The notes under the pieces are model-generated. The model saw only the letters and a program-made list of their open reading frames with translations, searched no databases and was not told where the DNA came from. This document shows, piece after piece, positions 21,862 through 34,802 of a DNA stretch of 64,000 bases. The position numbers and the translations under genes were made by a program. Each line of letters opens with the position of its first letter. The stretch's first letter is position 1. Source of the DNA: Brassica napus (taxonomy: Eukaryota; Streptophyta; Magnoliopsida; Brassicales; Brassicaceae); the NCBI RefSeq assembly GCF_020379485.1, contig NC_063436.1, positions 21,760,423 through 21,824,422 of the forward strand, written 5' to 3'.

Positions 21862-24800
21862 ACTATTTTTTGGAATGTCCGTGGTCTAAATGACCCGGAT
21901 AAGCATAAGCCATTATCTAATTGGTTATCTACCTATCAGCCACTTTTTGGAGCTATTTTGGAGACACACATCAAGGACCATAACTTAAACTACGTGATGA
22001 GCAAGGTTTGCAGAGGCTGGAACTTTACCTCTAACCACTCGAAAGATGCAGACGGACGGATTATACTCATCTGGAAAGACACGGTGGCGGTCAGAGTCCT
22101 GCAGCAATCTAGACAGTCTGTTACTTGTGAAGTAAAGCTTCCTGGCTCCCCTCAATTTGTGTTCACTGCTATCTACGCAGAAAATGAGAGAGCAGACCGA
22201 AATGATCTTTGGGTGGAGCTTCTAAGCTTATATCAAACCTACTCCTTGGACACGGTACCTTGGATTCTAGGAGGGGACTTCAACCAAATCATCCACCCTG
22301 CTGAACATTCCCTTCCTGAAGTTAGCTCTCTCACAAGTGATATGGTTGAACTCCGAGACTGCTTCACTCAAATGGGGATATATGATTTGCGGTTCCAGGG
22401 ATCTCTGTTTACTTGGTCTAATCATCGACCAGAAGATCCTATCACCAAAAAACTCGACAGGCTTCTGATCAATAACCCGGTTCTCACCTTATTCCCCAAT
22501 TGCTCAGCCTTCTTTCACCCTACCCTAACTTCAGACCATTGCCCTTGTACCCTGGACCTAGCCACAAAAATCCCAGCCGCTGGAAACCGCCCTTTCAAGT
22601 TCTATAATTACCTAACCAAACACCCAAGCTTCAACCAGGTTGTGATCGATGCGTGGACACAGGCCGGAGACACTGTTTGGAACCTTACTGCTTTGTACTG
22701 GAAACAAAAACAGATAAAGAGTGACTTGAAACACTTAAATCGAGAGAATTTTTCACAAATACAAGTGAGAGTGAGTGAAGCTAACCGTTTACTTTTAGAT
22801 GTGCAGATACAAGCCCTGAATGCTCCTTCCACTCATCTCTTTGAAATGGAGAAACAAGCACTACAAACCTGGAACTTCCTACGAGGCATAGAGGAGAGTT
22901 ACTTCAGACAACGCTCAAGAGTCAACTGGTTAAAGGAAGGGGATCAGAATACCACCTTCTTCTTTAGGATGGTCCAAACACGGATGAATTTCAATTTCAT
23001 ACGATCCTTCTTACTTTCTTCAGGTGTCATAATATCAGACCCCATCCAGATGAGCGTCCATGCCGTTACTCACTTCCAACAAATACTCGGACCATCCCCT
23101 GCGCCTGTATTGGGAGTGCTCTCCACTACGCAATGGTTCCACTCTTTGACAGACTTCGCCTGCCCCTCAGAACTCGCTGCTCAAATGACCGCGTTGCCCA
23201 CAGCTGATGAGATAAGATCAGTCATGTTCAAGCTCAATCAGAACAAGGCGCCCGGACCTGACGGGCTCACTTCTGGGTTTTACAAAGCTTCTTGGAACAT
23301 CTTAGGTGGTGAAGTCACTGAATCAATCCGTCACTTCTTCATCAGCTCCTTCATGCCTGCATCCACAAACGCAACCATACTTTCTCTGATCCCAAAACAC
23401 CCTGGCGCATCTCTGATCACGGAATACCGGCCTATCTCCTGTCTGAATACAATTTATAAGGTGGTCTCACGCCTACTTGTTAAGAGACTGAAGCCAATCC
23501 TAGCAGATTTGATCGTCCCGAATCAGACCGCCTTCGTGAAAGGGAGATTATTGGTTGAGAATACATCATTGGCTGGAGAGCTGGTTCAAGGTTACCATAA
23601 GAACACTGAGCCAAAGAGGATCACAATAAAAGTAGACATAGCAAAGGCCTTTGATACCTTATCATGGCCTTTCTTGTTCTCTTGCCTTCAAGCTATAGAC
23701 GTTCCTACTCAGCTTCTGCGGTGGCTAAGAGCTTGCATCTGTCACACGAACTTCACTGTGGGTTACAACGGATATGTAAATGGCTACTTCAAAGGTACTA
23801 GGGGGCTTCGTCAGGGAGATCCTCTTTCGCCTTATCTGTTCGTAATTGCCATGAACGTTCTCTCCTTCATGCTCAACCAGGCTGCTAGAGACATGAAATT
23901 CAACTATCATCAGAAATGCGAAGGCTCTAAACTTACTCATTTATGTTTTGCTGATGATTTGCTTATCTTTATAGATGGTTCTCTCAGCTCTGTCCAAGCC
24001 GTGCTTCAAGTACTACGCGAGTTTGAGCTTCGTTCTGGTCTAGCCGTGAGTGTGCAAAAGTCTTCCTTCTTCGCATCAGGCCTCACCACTGCTGAAACAG
24101 ACCTTATCCAATTCTCAACAGGCATGCCTATGGGTGCTTTGCCGGTTCGGTATCTCGGTGTTCCTTTATGCACAAAAAAACTGTCAATGCTCCACTGCGA
24201 GGTCCTGATGCAACAGATAAAAAGCAGGTTGTCATCTTGGAGTACCAAATCTCTATCATTTGCTGGTCGGCTACTGCTGATCAAAACGGTCATTACTGGC
24301 ATCATGACGTTTTGGTGCTCCACTTTCATCCTACCTCAAGCTTGTGTGAAGCGCATCAACTCCTTATGTGGTGTTTTCCTTTGGAAAGGGGACATAGAAG
24401 AACATCATTCAGCGAGAGTGTCATGGGACCTTGTAACTAAACCGAAGCGGGAAGGAGGCTTAGGAATAAAAAACTTTAAAGTGTGGAACAAGGCGTGCTG
24501 TCTGAAGTTAATATGGTTATTGTTCTTTCAAGCGGGATCAGTATGGGTTGCTTGGTTCAAGGAGGAGGTAATAGATGGCTGCTTAAGTAACCTTTGGATC
24601 ACAGCCCCGAGCAGACGCTTCTCTTGGCAGGTTAATAAGCTTCTTAAACTGAGCCAGTCCTTGTATGGTTGGATCAAGCTGCGTGTAGAGAATGGTCGGT
24701 CCTGCAGGTTCTGGACTGATAATTGGTCACCCTATGGAGACTTGCGATCATACTTGGGCATCAATGGAGACTCGGGCCTGGGTATTCCTTTAGATGCGAC

Positions 24801-25500
24801 ACTAGCTTCACTACATCGAGGTAATCACTGGCGAATTCCACCTGCAAGGTCAGAGAATCTCGTTAACATCCATGTTCTACTCACAGCCACTACTCTCACC
24901 GATTCACAAGATTACTATGAATGGGAAGTGGATGGAAAAAAGAGTTCCACTTATAGTACAGGCATTGTTTACGAACAACTCTGTGATGCAGGAACCTTAG
25001 TATCTTGGCTCTACTCTGTTTGGAACAAAGGTGGAATCCCTAGACATAACTTCTTGGCTTGGTTATTTGTACTGAATCGCTGTCCGACTAAGGACAGAAT
25101 CTTGGGCTGGGGTCTCCAAACGTCTCCTACATGTGTTCTCTGCAACTGTTTTCCAGAAAGTCGTAACCATCTCTTCTTTGACTGTCATTATGCCTGGAGT
25201 ATTTGGGGAACCTTAGCCTCGCGATGTGGATTTCAGCCAGAAAGGTCGTGGGATTGTGTATTGGGACAACTTCAGGCGCAGAGCAGAAATTCGTTGACGG
25301 GAACTCTGCTTCGTCTCTGCTGGCAGGCTTGCATCTACTGGACTTGGACAGAGAGAAACGGCCGTTTGCATCGACAGACTTTCCGGACACCAGAAAGTGT
25401 CTCGCGGACCTTAGTGAGGCAGATCACAGATAGGATCTCTTCTCTAAGAGATTCAAACCCTGCAGTAGCTTCTTCTCTCATGCAGCAATGGCTGGCGTAG
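21862..25500 (+). pseudogene. LINE ORF2: AP-type endonuclease and reverse transcriptase, frameshifted at its start
   Basis: Open frame 21862-25500 (first in-frame ATG 21958, 1180 codons). Endonuclease motifs: WNVRGLND at 21871, ETH, ILGGDFNQI, SDHCP. Reverse transcriptase: NKAPGPDG, FVKGR, VDIAKAFDTL, GLRQGDPLSPYLF and the catalytic FADD (about 23946). C-terminal zf-RVT: HNFLAWLF, CVLCNCFPESRNHLFFDCH. No RNase H. The likely start codon at 21851 is in a different frame from WNVRG and stops after 12 codons. The frames differ by one base across a run of six T's (21866-21871). Starting at 21958 would drop the endonuclease N-terminus, so the copy is probably not autonomous unless frameshifting rescues it. 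Otherwise strikingly intact. Confidence 0.85.
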
Positions 25501-25978
25501 TCGTTTCCTCCTCCACCCCTACGTTCCTCTGCATCGTGATCATTGCTCCAGAAACCGTTCAATCTCTAGTTTAATGGGTTTTTTTAAAAAAAAAAAGGCT
25601 CTTGGTCCTTTATTGTGTGTCTAACTAACTGGTCTTCTGGGCTCTAAAACACTAGCTTATGGCTTGTATTTTTTTATTTCTCCTGCATTTTAATATGAAA
25701 GCTATGTTCAAAAAAAAAAAAAAAAACTATGCAACATTTGCTTCTAATAGTAAACATGAGATAAGATCATTTTATATATAAATTTCTTCACTACGATCAA
25801 ATCTACCAGAAACAGTTTGAGAGAGTAAGAGTGAAAGCATGAGCTGAAATCTTCTTACAACAAGAACATAACATAGCTAGAGAGACTCAAAACAGCCAGA
25901 CAGCGATTACCACTAAGCTAGACTCAATGTCCTTTGAGACAATAAGTTCACCAACAAAACCAGAGAAAGTTAACATTC

Positions 25979-27651
25979 TTAGAGCATCATGAAAGAACAG
26001 AATCCACTCAAAGCGATCAAGAGAAGGTAGGTGAGAAATGTGCTTGAGTTCCTGAGAGCAAACGCGCTGCTCTCTGTCGTGTAGTCCGGGTTAATCCCAG
26101 TGCTATTGTTTCCAAAAACTCCATTGGTTGAGGAGGTTCCTGAAAAAGGACTGTTGCCATTGCCACCAGGAAGTGTGGTGCTGCCGCCTTTTGGATTGGT
26201 TGTGCCTGGTGTCACAGTGGTGCTGCCACCGGAGCCACTAGAGAAAATAAAAAAGCAACAACACATAAAAGAGAATATCAGACAGGTAACAACTACTTTG
26301 AGGCATTAATGAATCTGGTTAAATGAGTTTATAACCAGACCTTGATGAAACTTCAAATCAAAAATTTATTTATTTATTTATTGGTTCAAGTAATATTAAT
26401 GATGATGTTTGCTATCCTTAATTGATTTGAATGTGATCCTATCTCTTTCACAACAAAACAAAAAAAAGAGTTGCAAACTTGGACCCAAATCAAGCTTTAG
26501 TCCACTTGGTACTCTTTGCCACAAATATAGAAATCAAATTCTTGAAAAGCCATTTGAATCAGAAGTATAACCTGGCACTAGTAGGGAAGGTGCATCCTGA
26601 GTAACCTGTACAATTAAAAGGGTTCCAGCAAACAAAAAAAAAGTTAATACATTGATGATTATCCACAGAGTTGAAGCTATAAATTAGTCTTTATCACTCA
26701 TTTGGCATATCCACATTGTCTTAGAATCTTATCAAAATCACTCAAATTGTAACCAAAACATAAAGCCTTCAACTTTATGTGACAAAGAGCAGTCAAATGA
26801 GGATAGTTGAGACTGACTTGGATCAGAGTTAGTTGGAGTGGCAGTGCCACTAAAATCACAAGTGCCTGGAGCTTGGTGCTTCTTTTGGAAGAAGCTATTG
26901 ACTGCATAGTTGCAGTGAGACCTAACATTGTCAGGGTCAAAGCAAGGTGCTTTTGGGTGAGTGGGGTTACAGTCTGCTCCATTGCCACAGGCATAGTCTA
27001 GTGTGCTCTGTAGCACTGTATCACTCAGCCCTGTTTTACACACACACCATGAGGCACCTACGTAGACCAAGAGGCTACATTTAGTGGTTGATTCAATACA
27101 AAAGACTCCATATTTGTTGTTATATAATGTGAAAGCCAACAAGATCTGTGGTAAAAAAACTTGGAACTCAATTTGAGGGGTTTAATCTTTAAAAATTATC
27201 AAAAACATAGCAAAAAGTTGTAAGAAAACAAGCAAACCAGCAGAGTTTTCTAGAGATTTGTGAACTTTTCCAAGGAAGAAAACACTTTAAAGAAGATAAT
27301 AAGTAAATTAAAAAATGAGACAAGAACAAACAAATCTTGAAACCTTTTTTTGTTATTCAAAAGAAAAGCAACCAAAAAATACAGCCTGAATGTCAAGAGA
27401 AAATAGCTAGTACAAATGGTAACTTTTAATCTGTTTATCAATGGTAGAACACTAAGGAACAGTAAGACCCTTGAGTCAAGGGACTTGATTACTACTACAA
27501 GAACCCATTTTCTGACCAGAGCCAAAAGGCTTGAGACTCGGACAGTAAGAGAGACAAGACTAATGCCAAGAAATCTGAAGGAAGAGTGGAAGTTCTTACT
27601 AGAATGGCCAGCCATGGCTAGAAGGAGAAGTGAAAGAACCAGAGCAGCCAT
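25979..27651 (-). CDS. PDCB1: Plasmodesmata callose-binding protein (X8 domain, GPI-anchored)
   Basis: Exons by splice signals: 27600-27651, 26818-27057, 26572-26605 and 25979-26237; 195 codons (194 aa). A signal peptide (MAALVLSLLLLAMAGHSS) is followed by an X8/CBM43 domain: SWCVCKTGLSDTVLQ, DYACGNGADCNP, HCNYAVNSFFQ, GTCDFSGTAT and GCTFPTS, with the conserved cysteines. A Gly/Ser/Thr-rich linker leads to a hydrophobic C-terminus (FLTYLLLIALSGFCSFMML), as expected for a GPI anchor. The family binds callose at the plasmodesmal neck and limits cell-to-cell transport. The first ATG of the open frame is 24 bases upstream; the internal Met was chosen because the signal peptide begins there, as recalled for Arabidopsis PDCB1. 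Length is close to the family norm of about 200 aa. Confidence 0.92.
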
Positions 27652-28394
27652 AGATGCGTTCAGACAAAATGTCACAGTTGTCCTCTAGAAAGAAAAGTAG
27701 TGAAGATAGAGAAAGAGATCTGTAGAGAAAGAAGGAGAAGAGAAAGTGGAGAAAACAGCGAGAAGTAGAGAGAGTGTGGCTACTTGATGTGTGTAAAGAG
27801 ATGGGTGAGATGAGAGAGTGGCTACTTGTTGTGTGTCCTCTTTTGTCTCTCTCTCAAAACCCTTTTGAGTGCTGTTTTACATCATTTAAGAACTCAGCTC
27901 ATGTAGAGTTACGTATATCTTGAGATTTAAATTAAAAAAGACATTGTTGTATTATTAGAGTACAGGTTGGTAGATAAATTAAATAAAAACAACAACAACT
28001 AGTTTATTACTTATTGAAATAAGCCAAATCTTTGTGTTGCAGGCTGTGGTGTTCCACACAAATGTCGATAATAATAAAATGCTATGTTCATAATGGGGTC
28101 AGAAGTGATTTTCTTTTGTTTATTACAGTCTGCAACACTCCGTAATCCATTGAACAACAACTTGCACGGCGCTGCTGAGCCATCAGATAATATAGTTGTG
28201 GATGGAATTAATGTAAAAATCAAAAGCTTGATAGTGTCCCAGTTTATGTATTACAGTGTTGCAGATTTTTTGGACTAAATAAATAATAATCAGATTTCTG
28301 TTTTTTTTTTTGGGTTTAAAAAGAAACATTTAAGAAAAAAATACACTCCAACTGCATAACATTATATGGATCACATGAGAAAATATATATAAAA
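27652..28394. other. Divergent spacer between PDCB1 and RPS19
   Basis: Holds the PDCB1 leader and promoter, with a purine-rich GAGA/AGAAA stretch at 27700-27860 (CT-rich on the PDCB1 sense strand). No gene seen at 27870-28390. As I recall the Arabidopsis order, three genes (At5g61140-At5g61160) should sit here; none is present. Confidence 0.5.
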
Positions 28395-28485
28395 TGGGCC
28401 AGAAATATTTCATAGGCCCATGAGCCCAGGAATCAAAAATAATAAGGGTAATTATGTAAAATACAAAACTCCTCAAAAACCCTAA
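28395..28485 (+). promoter_or_regulatory. RPS19 promoter: two site II elements and a telo-box
   Basis: TGGGCC at 28395-28400 and GGCCCA at 28415-28420 form an inverted pair of site II motifs (TCP-factor sites). AAACCCTAA at 28477-28485 is a telo-box. Site II plus telo-box is the known promoter signature of plant ribosomal-protein genes, and it lies about 90-180 bp upstream of the RPS19 start codon. Confidence 0.8.
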
Positions 28486-29367
<882 letters not shown>

Positions 29368-30317
29368 AATCGAAGATCACAAGCTTTTGTTTTTTTTTTG
29401 GGATTTAGTTATATGGAATGAGATTGCATTGGAAACCAGTAGTGGAATCCCTTCTCTCATTTTTGTTTTGTTTTGTTTTGATGAGTTGTTTCTCTGTTGT
29501 TCCTATGCGCAATTTGATCTAATCGACGACCTTGTTCTCTCTTCAGTTTAATGAGTTTTTTTAGCTGTAACAAGTTTGCCAATGCTTTTGCTGTTGATAC
29601 GATTTCAATATTAGCAAATAAGAAAACAAAGAAAAACAAATGTTTTTTGTTGATTTAATCGGAATGATTAATTATATGCAAATTCAATGTAAAATTAATC
29701 AATTTTGTACTTGATATTATTCTCCTCGGGTGCGCATGTTTCTTAACAAAAAAAAGATACTGCTATTTTCTGAAAAGCGTAAGGAAACCACAAAATTCCA
29801 GCTTTTACGTGCGTTGATTTTTCAGATCTGTAAAAAGTCTACTGAGTCCATGACCATAAACTTGGTTAAACCATGATTAAATGTCTGGTTAGCACGTAAC
29901 GTAGAGACATGCGTCCATATATTTACTATGCCTAAGAAGCTACCTTTTATAGATCCAGTTTCCAAAGTTACTGAGACAGTGTATATCATTGTCTGATTGG
30001 CGCCTTTTTTAATTTGCTGACGTGGCTTTAAAATCAAACGTTGATAATAAAAGGAGTAGAAAACAGTAGTATTCATCAATACGTAGAAGAAATAGTACAA
30101 AGGAAAATAAATGAAAAAGACGACTCCGAGAAAAGGAAAGCGAAAGGTTTCTTCGTCGAGATGGTAAAGCTAATAAAAATGGAACCTTCTCCATTATTGT
30201 TAGCTTACCTTACTATCTCCGACCACATTTAGAGAGAGAGAGAAAGAGACAAAGTTCATTTTGTGTTTGTTCTTGATTCCTCCTAAAACCAACCGTGTCT
30301 TCTTATTATCTCCGGCG
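29368..30317. other. RPS19 3' UTR and promoter of NYN gene A
   Basis: RPS19 trailer (to about 29620), then 700 bp of AT-rich spacer. Purine-rich GAGAGAGAGA repeats at 30230-30250 lie just upstream of the NYN gene A start and suggest its 5' leader. No other gene found. Confidence 0.45.
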
Positions 30318-33300
30318 ATGACGACGGCTGAGGGGGAGTACTCGAAGGCCAAAACTTCTGTTTGGTGGGACATAGAGAACTGTGAGGTGCCTAAAGGATG
30401 GGATGCGCACGCGATAGCTCAGAACGTGAGTTCTGCTTTGTTGAAGATGAACTACGGTGGTCCTGTCTCAATCTCCGCGTACGGCGACACCAATCTGATC
30501 CCTAAACCTGTTCAGCAAGCCTTGTCTTCTACTGGTGTTGGTCTTAATCATGTTCCTGCAGGTTCTCTCTCTCTCTTTTTTTTTTACTGTCCATCTTTCT
30601 TAAAAAGTGGGATCTTTAGTTTGATCATTGTTTGTTAGTGGTTAGTTGATAATGATGATCCAGGATCTCTACTTTTACAGCGATCTTTACTATACATGGG
30701 AAGAAATTGAATTGGGTTTCATCATATTGACTTTGGAGTTAATTATTATTTTATTTTTTTTGGAGTTCACAGGGTTTTGTTTGATCTTAAGAGTGTTTGT
30801 TTTTTTTGAGTTTATGTTGCTTAGATGATGATCTTAGTTTTTTTTTTTAACTGTGATCACATCTCATTGTTTTTAGTGTCGAACATGAAAGATTTAACTT
30901 GTGTTGTTTGGGTGGTGTATTAATAACAGGAGTGAAAGATGCGAGCGACAAGAAGATACTAGTGGACATGTTACTGTGGGCTGTAGACAACCCTGCACCA
31001 GCCAACTTCATGCTCATCTCCGGCGATAGAGACTTCTCCAATGCTCTCCACCAGCTAAGCATGAGGAGGTACACTATTCTCCTTGCTCAGCCTCCACGTG
31101 CCTCGCCTCCGCTTATTGCTGCTGCCAAATACGTATGGCTCTGGACATGCCTAGCCTCGGGAGGTCCTCCTCTTACGAGTGGTGAATCTTCTCGACTGGT
31201 CGACAGTGGACGCTCTCTTGTCTCTAACTATGAAGAGGCTAAAGGTCCAGTTTCTGAACAAAGTCAGTCCAACAAGCCAACTGATTCAACTCCTGACGCT
31301 CGAAGAAATATGCTTCAGAATGGCAGAAGAGCCGCAGGTGAATCTGTTGCTTCTGGTGGTGGCTTTGAAGCGCACCATTCAGATATAAGACATACATCTC
31401 AGGTAAACTTGTATCGTTTTGTGGCTACTTACTTGTTGGTAGATCTATTCTTGAATATGGTTTTGTCCGGAAAGAATATAATAACAAACTGTATGATTTC
31501 TTTTATGCAGACTGCATTTGTAGTCAGCAACACAGCTCAGGCCAACGTTTCAGCCAAACCCATACTTGAAGCATCGTTTATAGCCAGTCACAAAGCTCAG
31601 GCTAATCTTTCCGCCAAAACCATACATGAAGCATCGTTTATGGCCAGCCACAAAGCTCAGGCTAACGTTTCAGCCCAACCCATACATGAAGCAGCGTTTA
31701 TGGCAAGCCACAAAGCTCAGGCTAACCTTTTAGCCAAACCCATACATGAACCAGCGTTTGTGGCCAGTCACAAAGCTCAGGCTAATCTTTCCGCCAAACC
31801 CATGCATGAACCAGCGTTTGTGGCTAGTCACAAAGCTCAGGCCAACGTTTCACCCAAACCCATATATGATACAGCGTTTGTGACCAGTCACAAAGCTCAG
31901 GCCAACGTTTCAGCCAAGCCCATGCATGAACCAGCGGTTGTGGCTAGTCACAAAGCTCAGGCCAACGTTTCACCCAAACCCATACATGAAGCAGCATTTG
32001 TGGCTAGTCACAAAGCTCAGGCCAACGTTTCAGCCAAACCCATACATGAACCAGCGTTTGTGGCTAGTCACAAAGCTCAAGCCAACGTTTCACCCAAACC
32101 CATACATGAAGCAGCATTTGTGGCTGGCCACAAAGCTCAGACAAACGTTTCAGCCAAACCCATACATGAACCAGCGTTTGTGGCTAATCACAAAGCTCAG
32201 ACAAACGTTTCAGCCAAGCCCATACATGAAGCAGCGTTTGTGGCCAGTCACAAAGCTCAGGCCAACGTTTCAGTCAAGCCCATACATGAAGCAGCGTTTG
32301 TAGCCAGTCAAAAAGCTCAAGCCACCGTTTCACCCAAACCCATAAAGGAAGCAGCGCTTGTGGAACCTGTGTTATGCAATGTTTGCCAGATCAGATGCGC
32401 CAATAAAGATGCATATAACAGTCACACCTATGGTAAAAGACATCGAAAAAACTTGGAGCTGCAAACTGGTAAGTCCGAAAACATGTCGCGTGGGCCAGTT
32501 GGGCTCCCTACGGAGGTTCTGGAGAAACAGAAGAATAGGAAGAAGAACGCGAGTGAAGGTGGTAGGACTAAACCAAAAGGGCATTATTCTTGTCGTTTGT
32601 GCAATGTGGTATGCCAGAGTCAAGTTGTCTTTGAGTCTCATCTGAAGGGCCAGAAGCATGCTACCATGATGAGTCAGTCAGAGGCAAGTTTCTAACTTTT
32701 GAGAACTTACAAATTTACAACAAACACACCAATTTTTACAGCTTTCTAAAGCATATGCTTGATAAATTAACGTTGATTCAGGCGTTCACTAATTCTAAGA
32801 AGCTTCAAGAGAAAGGTGTCTGGGAAAAGGTTCAACCAAAAGAAGCAGTTGCAGAGCCTAAACCAAAGGCACTCAATGATTCTAAGAAGCTTCAAGAGAA
32901 AGGGGTCGGAGAAATAGATCAACCAAGAGAAGCAATTGTGGAGCCTCAGCTGCAGTCTCAAAATGTTCAAGAGGACAGCAAGTGCTTTGAGAAGCATGTT
33001 GCCATGGTGAATCAATCTGAGGCACGTTTTCTATCTTTTTAAACATACTAAGAGCAAGTCTTAACAATGGTAAAAAGAGAAGGAGTGAAGTCTTATATAT
33101 ATATGTGTTTGGATCAGGCCGCACTCGTTGATTCTAGGAAGCATGAAGAGAAAGTTGTCCGAGAAAAGGTTCAACCAATGGTAACAGTTGCAGAGCCTCA
33201 GTCGCAGTCTCAAGAGAACACAAAGTTCTTTGAGAAGCCCAACGAAGAGCTCAGAGAGATATATGGCAAATCAAAAAGCAGTGTTAAAGAAAAATGTTCA

Positions 33301-34738
33301 AGTACTAAAGACTGGGTAGAGACTGTCTTCTTCGGTGATTTTGGAGCATCAGTGAAAACACGGTAAATTTTGGCAGCTTGGACTTGTTTAGTATGTCAAT
33401 AATGTTTTTAATAATATTCTGTAATGTTTTTAATAATATTCTGTAACTTGTGCCACAGAGAATGTTTTGATGGCATTGTCAAGCCAGTAAACCTGTCTGG
33501 AGGGCCAACGGTGCAAGAAAAGGAGGTGATGGTACCACAGGGTTTGTCAACAGTGGTTTGTGATATTAAATCTCATTGGACGAACATAAACCATACTACG
33601 GTAGTGACAGCACTTCTTGTTGTACCTCTTTGCTTTTTTGGATCAAAATCAAACCCATTGAACATTTTGTTTTTTAACTCTTGATGCAGCCTGGTTCTGT
33701 AGCCAGTGATGATGCTAAGTCCAGCGTTTCAACCAAACATATAACGAAGGAAACAAATGTTTGGCCTGTCTTCTGTCATGTCTGCCAGATCAGCTGCGAG
33801 AGCAAGGTTGCATATGCAAATCACATCTGTGGGAAAATACACCAACAGAAGAGGGAGAGGATGTTCGAGAGAGACGCCATGCTTTCTAAGGAGAATGCTG
33901 AGAGGTTGGAGAAGGTATTGAGCAAAAGCCAAACCGCCTTTGCTTCTCAGAACCATGCTGCCATGGTCAAGGAGCAAACAGAGGCAAGTTTAATAACTTT
34001 TACTATTTTGTTTTCTTTAACGAATTTGAAATCTGCTTCTTTTTTTTTTTATTGTCAGTATTGCAAAGCATACAAACGTCTCCTTAGGTTTTATTCCCAT
34101 TTGAAGTATGAAGTATATATAAGGCTACATAGCAGTATATACATAGTGAGACAAAGAGAAAGAAGCTAAACTAGATTATTGTTGCAGCAGGCACACATTG
34201 ATTCAAGGAGAACTCAACAAGAATTGGAACAGGCACTCATTGTCGTCTCAAGGAAAATCCGAGAAGAAGGCGATCAAGAAAAAGAAACAACCGAGGAGCA
34301 CACACTTGTGAAGACTGTGGATCATGTGTTTCAAGGGGCACAAGAAGACAAAGAGGACGTAAAGGAGATAAACCACATATCTGAGAGCATCACAAACGCC
34401 ATGTTGCATGCCTTAACTGAACTGAATCAAGAGTCTAGTATACCCAAAGGATTGAGGTAAGAACCGTTAATCAGGGGGGGTTTGTGGCTTGAGCACTTTT
34501 TGATCAGTATGTGCTTTTCTAATGATCACTTGGGTTACACAGACTTGAGAGAGTACAACTTCCAGCAGACGGGAATGTGACCAAGAAGTTTGAAGATGGG
34601 TCCAAGCATAAGCCCCTACCAACACCATCGCAACCCGTAAAGGACTTTGCAGGACTTAAGGAGCAGGCTGCCAAGAGGGAAGAGGCTAAGGTCCAACCTG
34701 ATAACTTTTGGACCAGACTTTGGGGGAAAAAGAGTTAA
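30318..34738 (+). CDS. NYN-domain putative endonuclease with C2H2-like zinc fingers, copy A (expanded repeat)
   Basis: Exons by splice signals: 30318-30561, 30930-31402, 31511-32683, 32782-33021, 33118-33362, 33459-about 33525, 33690-33983, 34188-34456 and 34543-34738; about 1066 aa. Residues 1-150 are an NYN/PIN-like nuclease fold: TSVWWDIENCEVPKGWDAHA, DKKILVDMLLWA, MLISGDRDFSNAL, with the acidic residues that would bind metal. Residues 240-519 are fourteen 20-residue repeats. Three U1-like C2H2 fingers follow: CNVCQIRC...H...H (32371), CRLCNVVC...H...H (32589), CHVCQISC...H...H (33775). Ends DNFWTRLWGKKS. Paralogs B and C follow in tandem. Probably an RNA-directed nuclease of the MARF1-like NYN type; substrate unknown. 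The ATG at 30318 was chosen over an in-frame ATG at 30261 because homology starts there. The exon near 33525 has an uncertain donor. Confidence 0.82.
31511..32350 (+). repeat. Fourteen tandem 60-bp coding repeats (VASHKAQANVSAKPIHEPAF type)
   Basis: Fourteen 60-bp units in one exon, in register and without frame breaks, encoding 280 residues. The first unit begins exactly at the splice acceptor of exon 3. Units alternate between EPAF...AKPIH and EAAF...PKPIH types over 31861-32160, a 120-bp higher-order period. The repeat peptide is Ala/Lys/His/Val-rich. Neither copy B nor copy C has it. Confidence 0.95.
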
Positions 34739-34802
34739 AAAAGCTTTGCTGAATTATTGTCTGATTTAAAAATTAAATTCAACTATTGCTGCATTATATG
34801 TA

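Larger units (their letters stand above)
19914..25724 (+). mobile_element. Near-complete LINE with 17-bp target-site duplication
   Basis: A 5.8-kb element with ORF1, ORF2, a short 3' UTR and a poly-A tail (25710-25726). It is flanked by AACTATGCAACATTTGC at 19897-19913 and 25725-25741, an exact 17-bp target duplication (its first A's overlap the tail). The insert sits between the PHD-SPOC gene and PDCB1. The exact duplication indicates a young insertion. Its 5' UTR is only about 30 bp if the full element is present, so a slight 5' truncation is possible. Confidence 0.93.

Noticed and set aside
24006..24329. Open frames antisense to LINE ORF2
   Set aside because: Shadows of the reverse transcriptase frame without independent signals.
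30261..30317. In-frame upstream ATG for NYN copy A (19 extra codons)
   Set aside because: The extra residues are hydrophobic leader-like and have no counterpart in copies B and C; similarity starts at 30318.
31511..32350. Regular 60-bp repeats resembling a CRISPR-like array
   Set aside because: The repeats are contiguous with no unique spacers, stay in one coding frame, and lie inside a plant exon.
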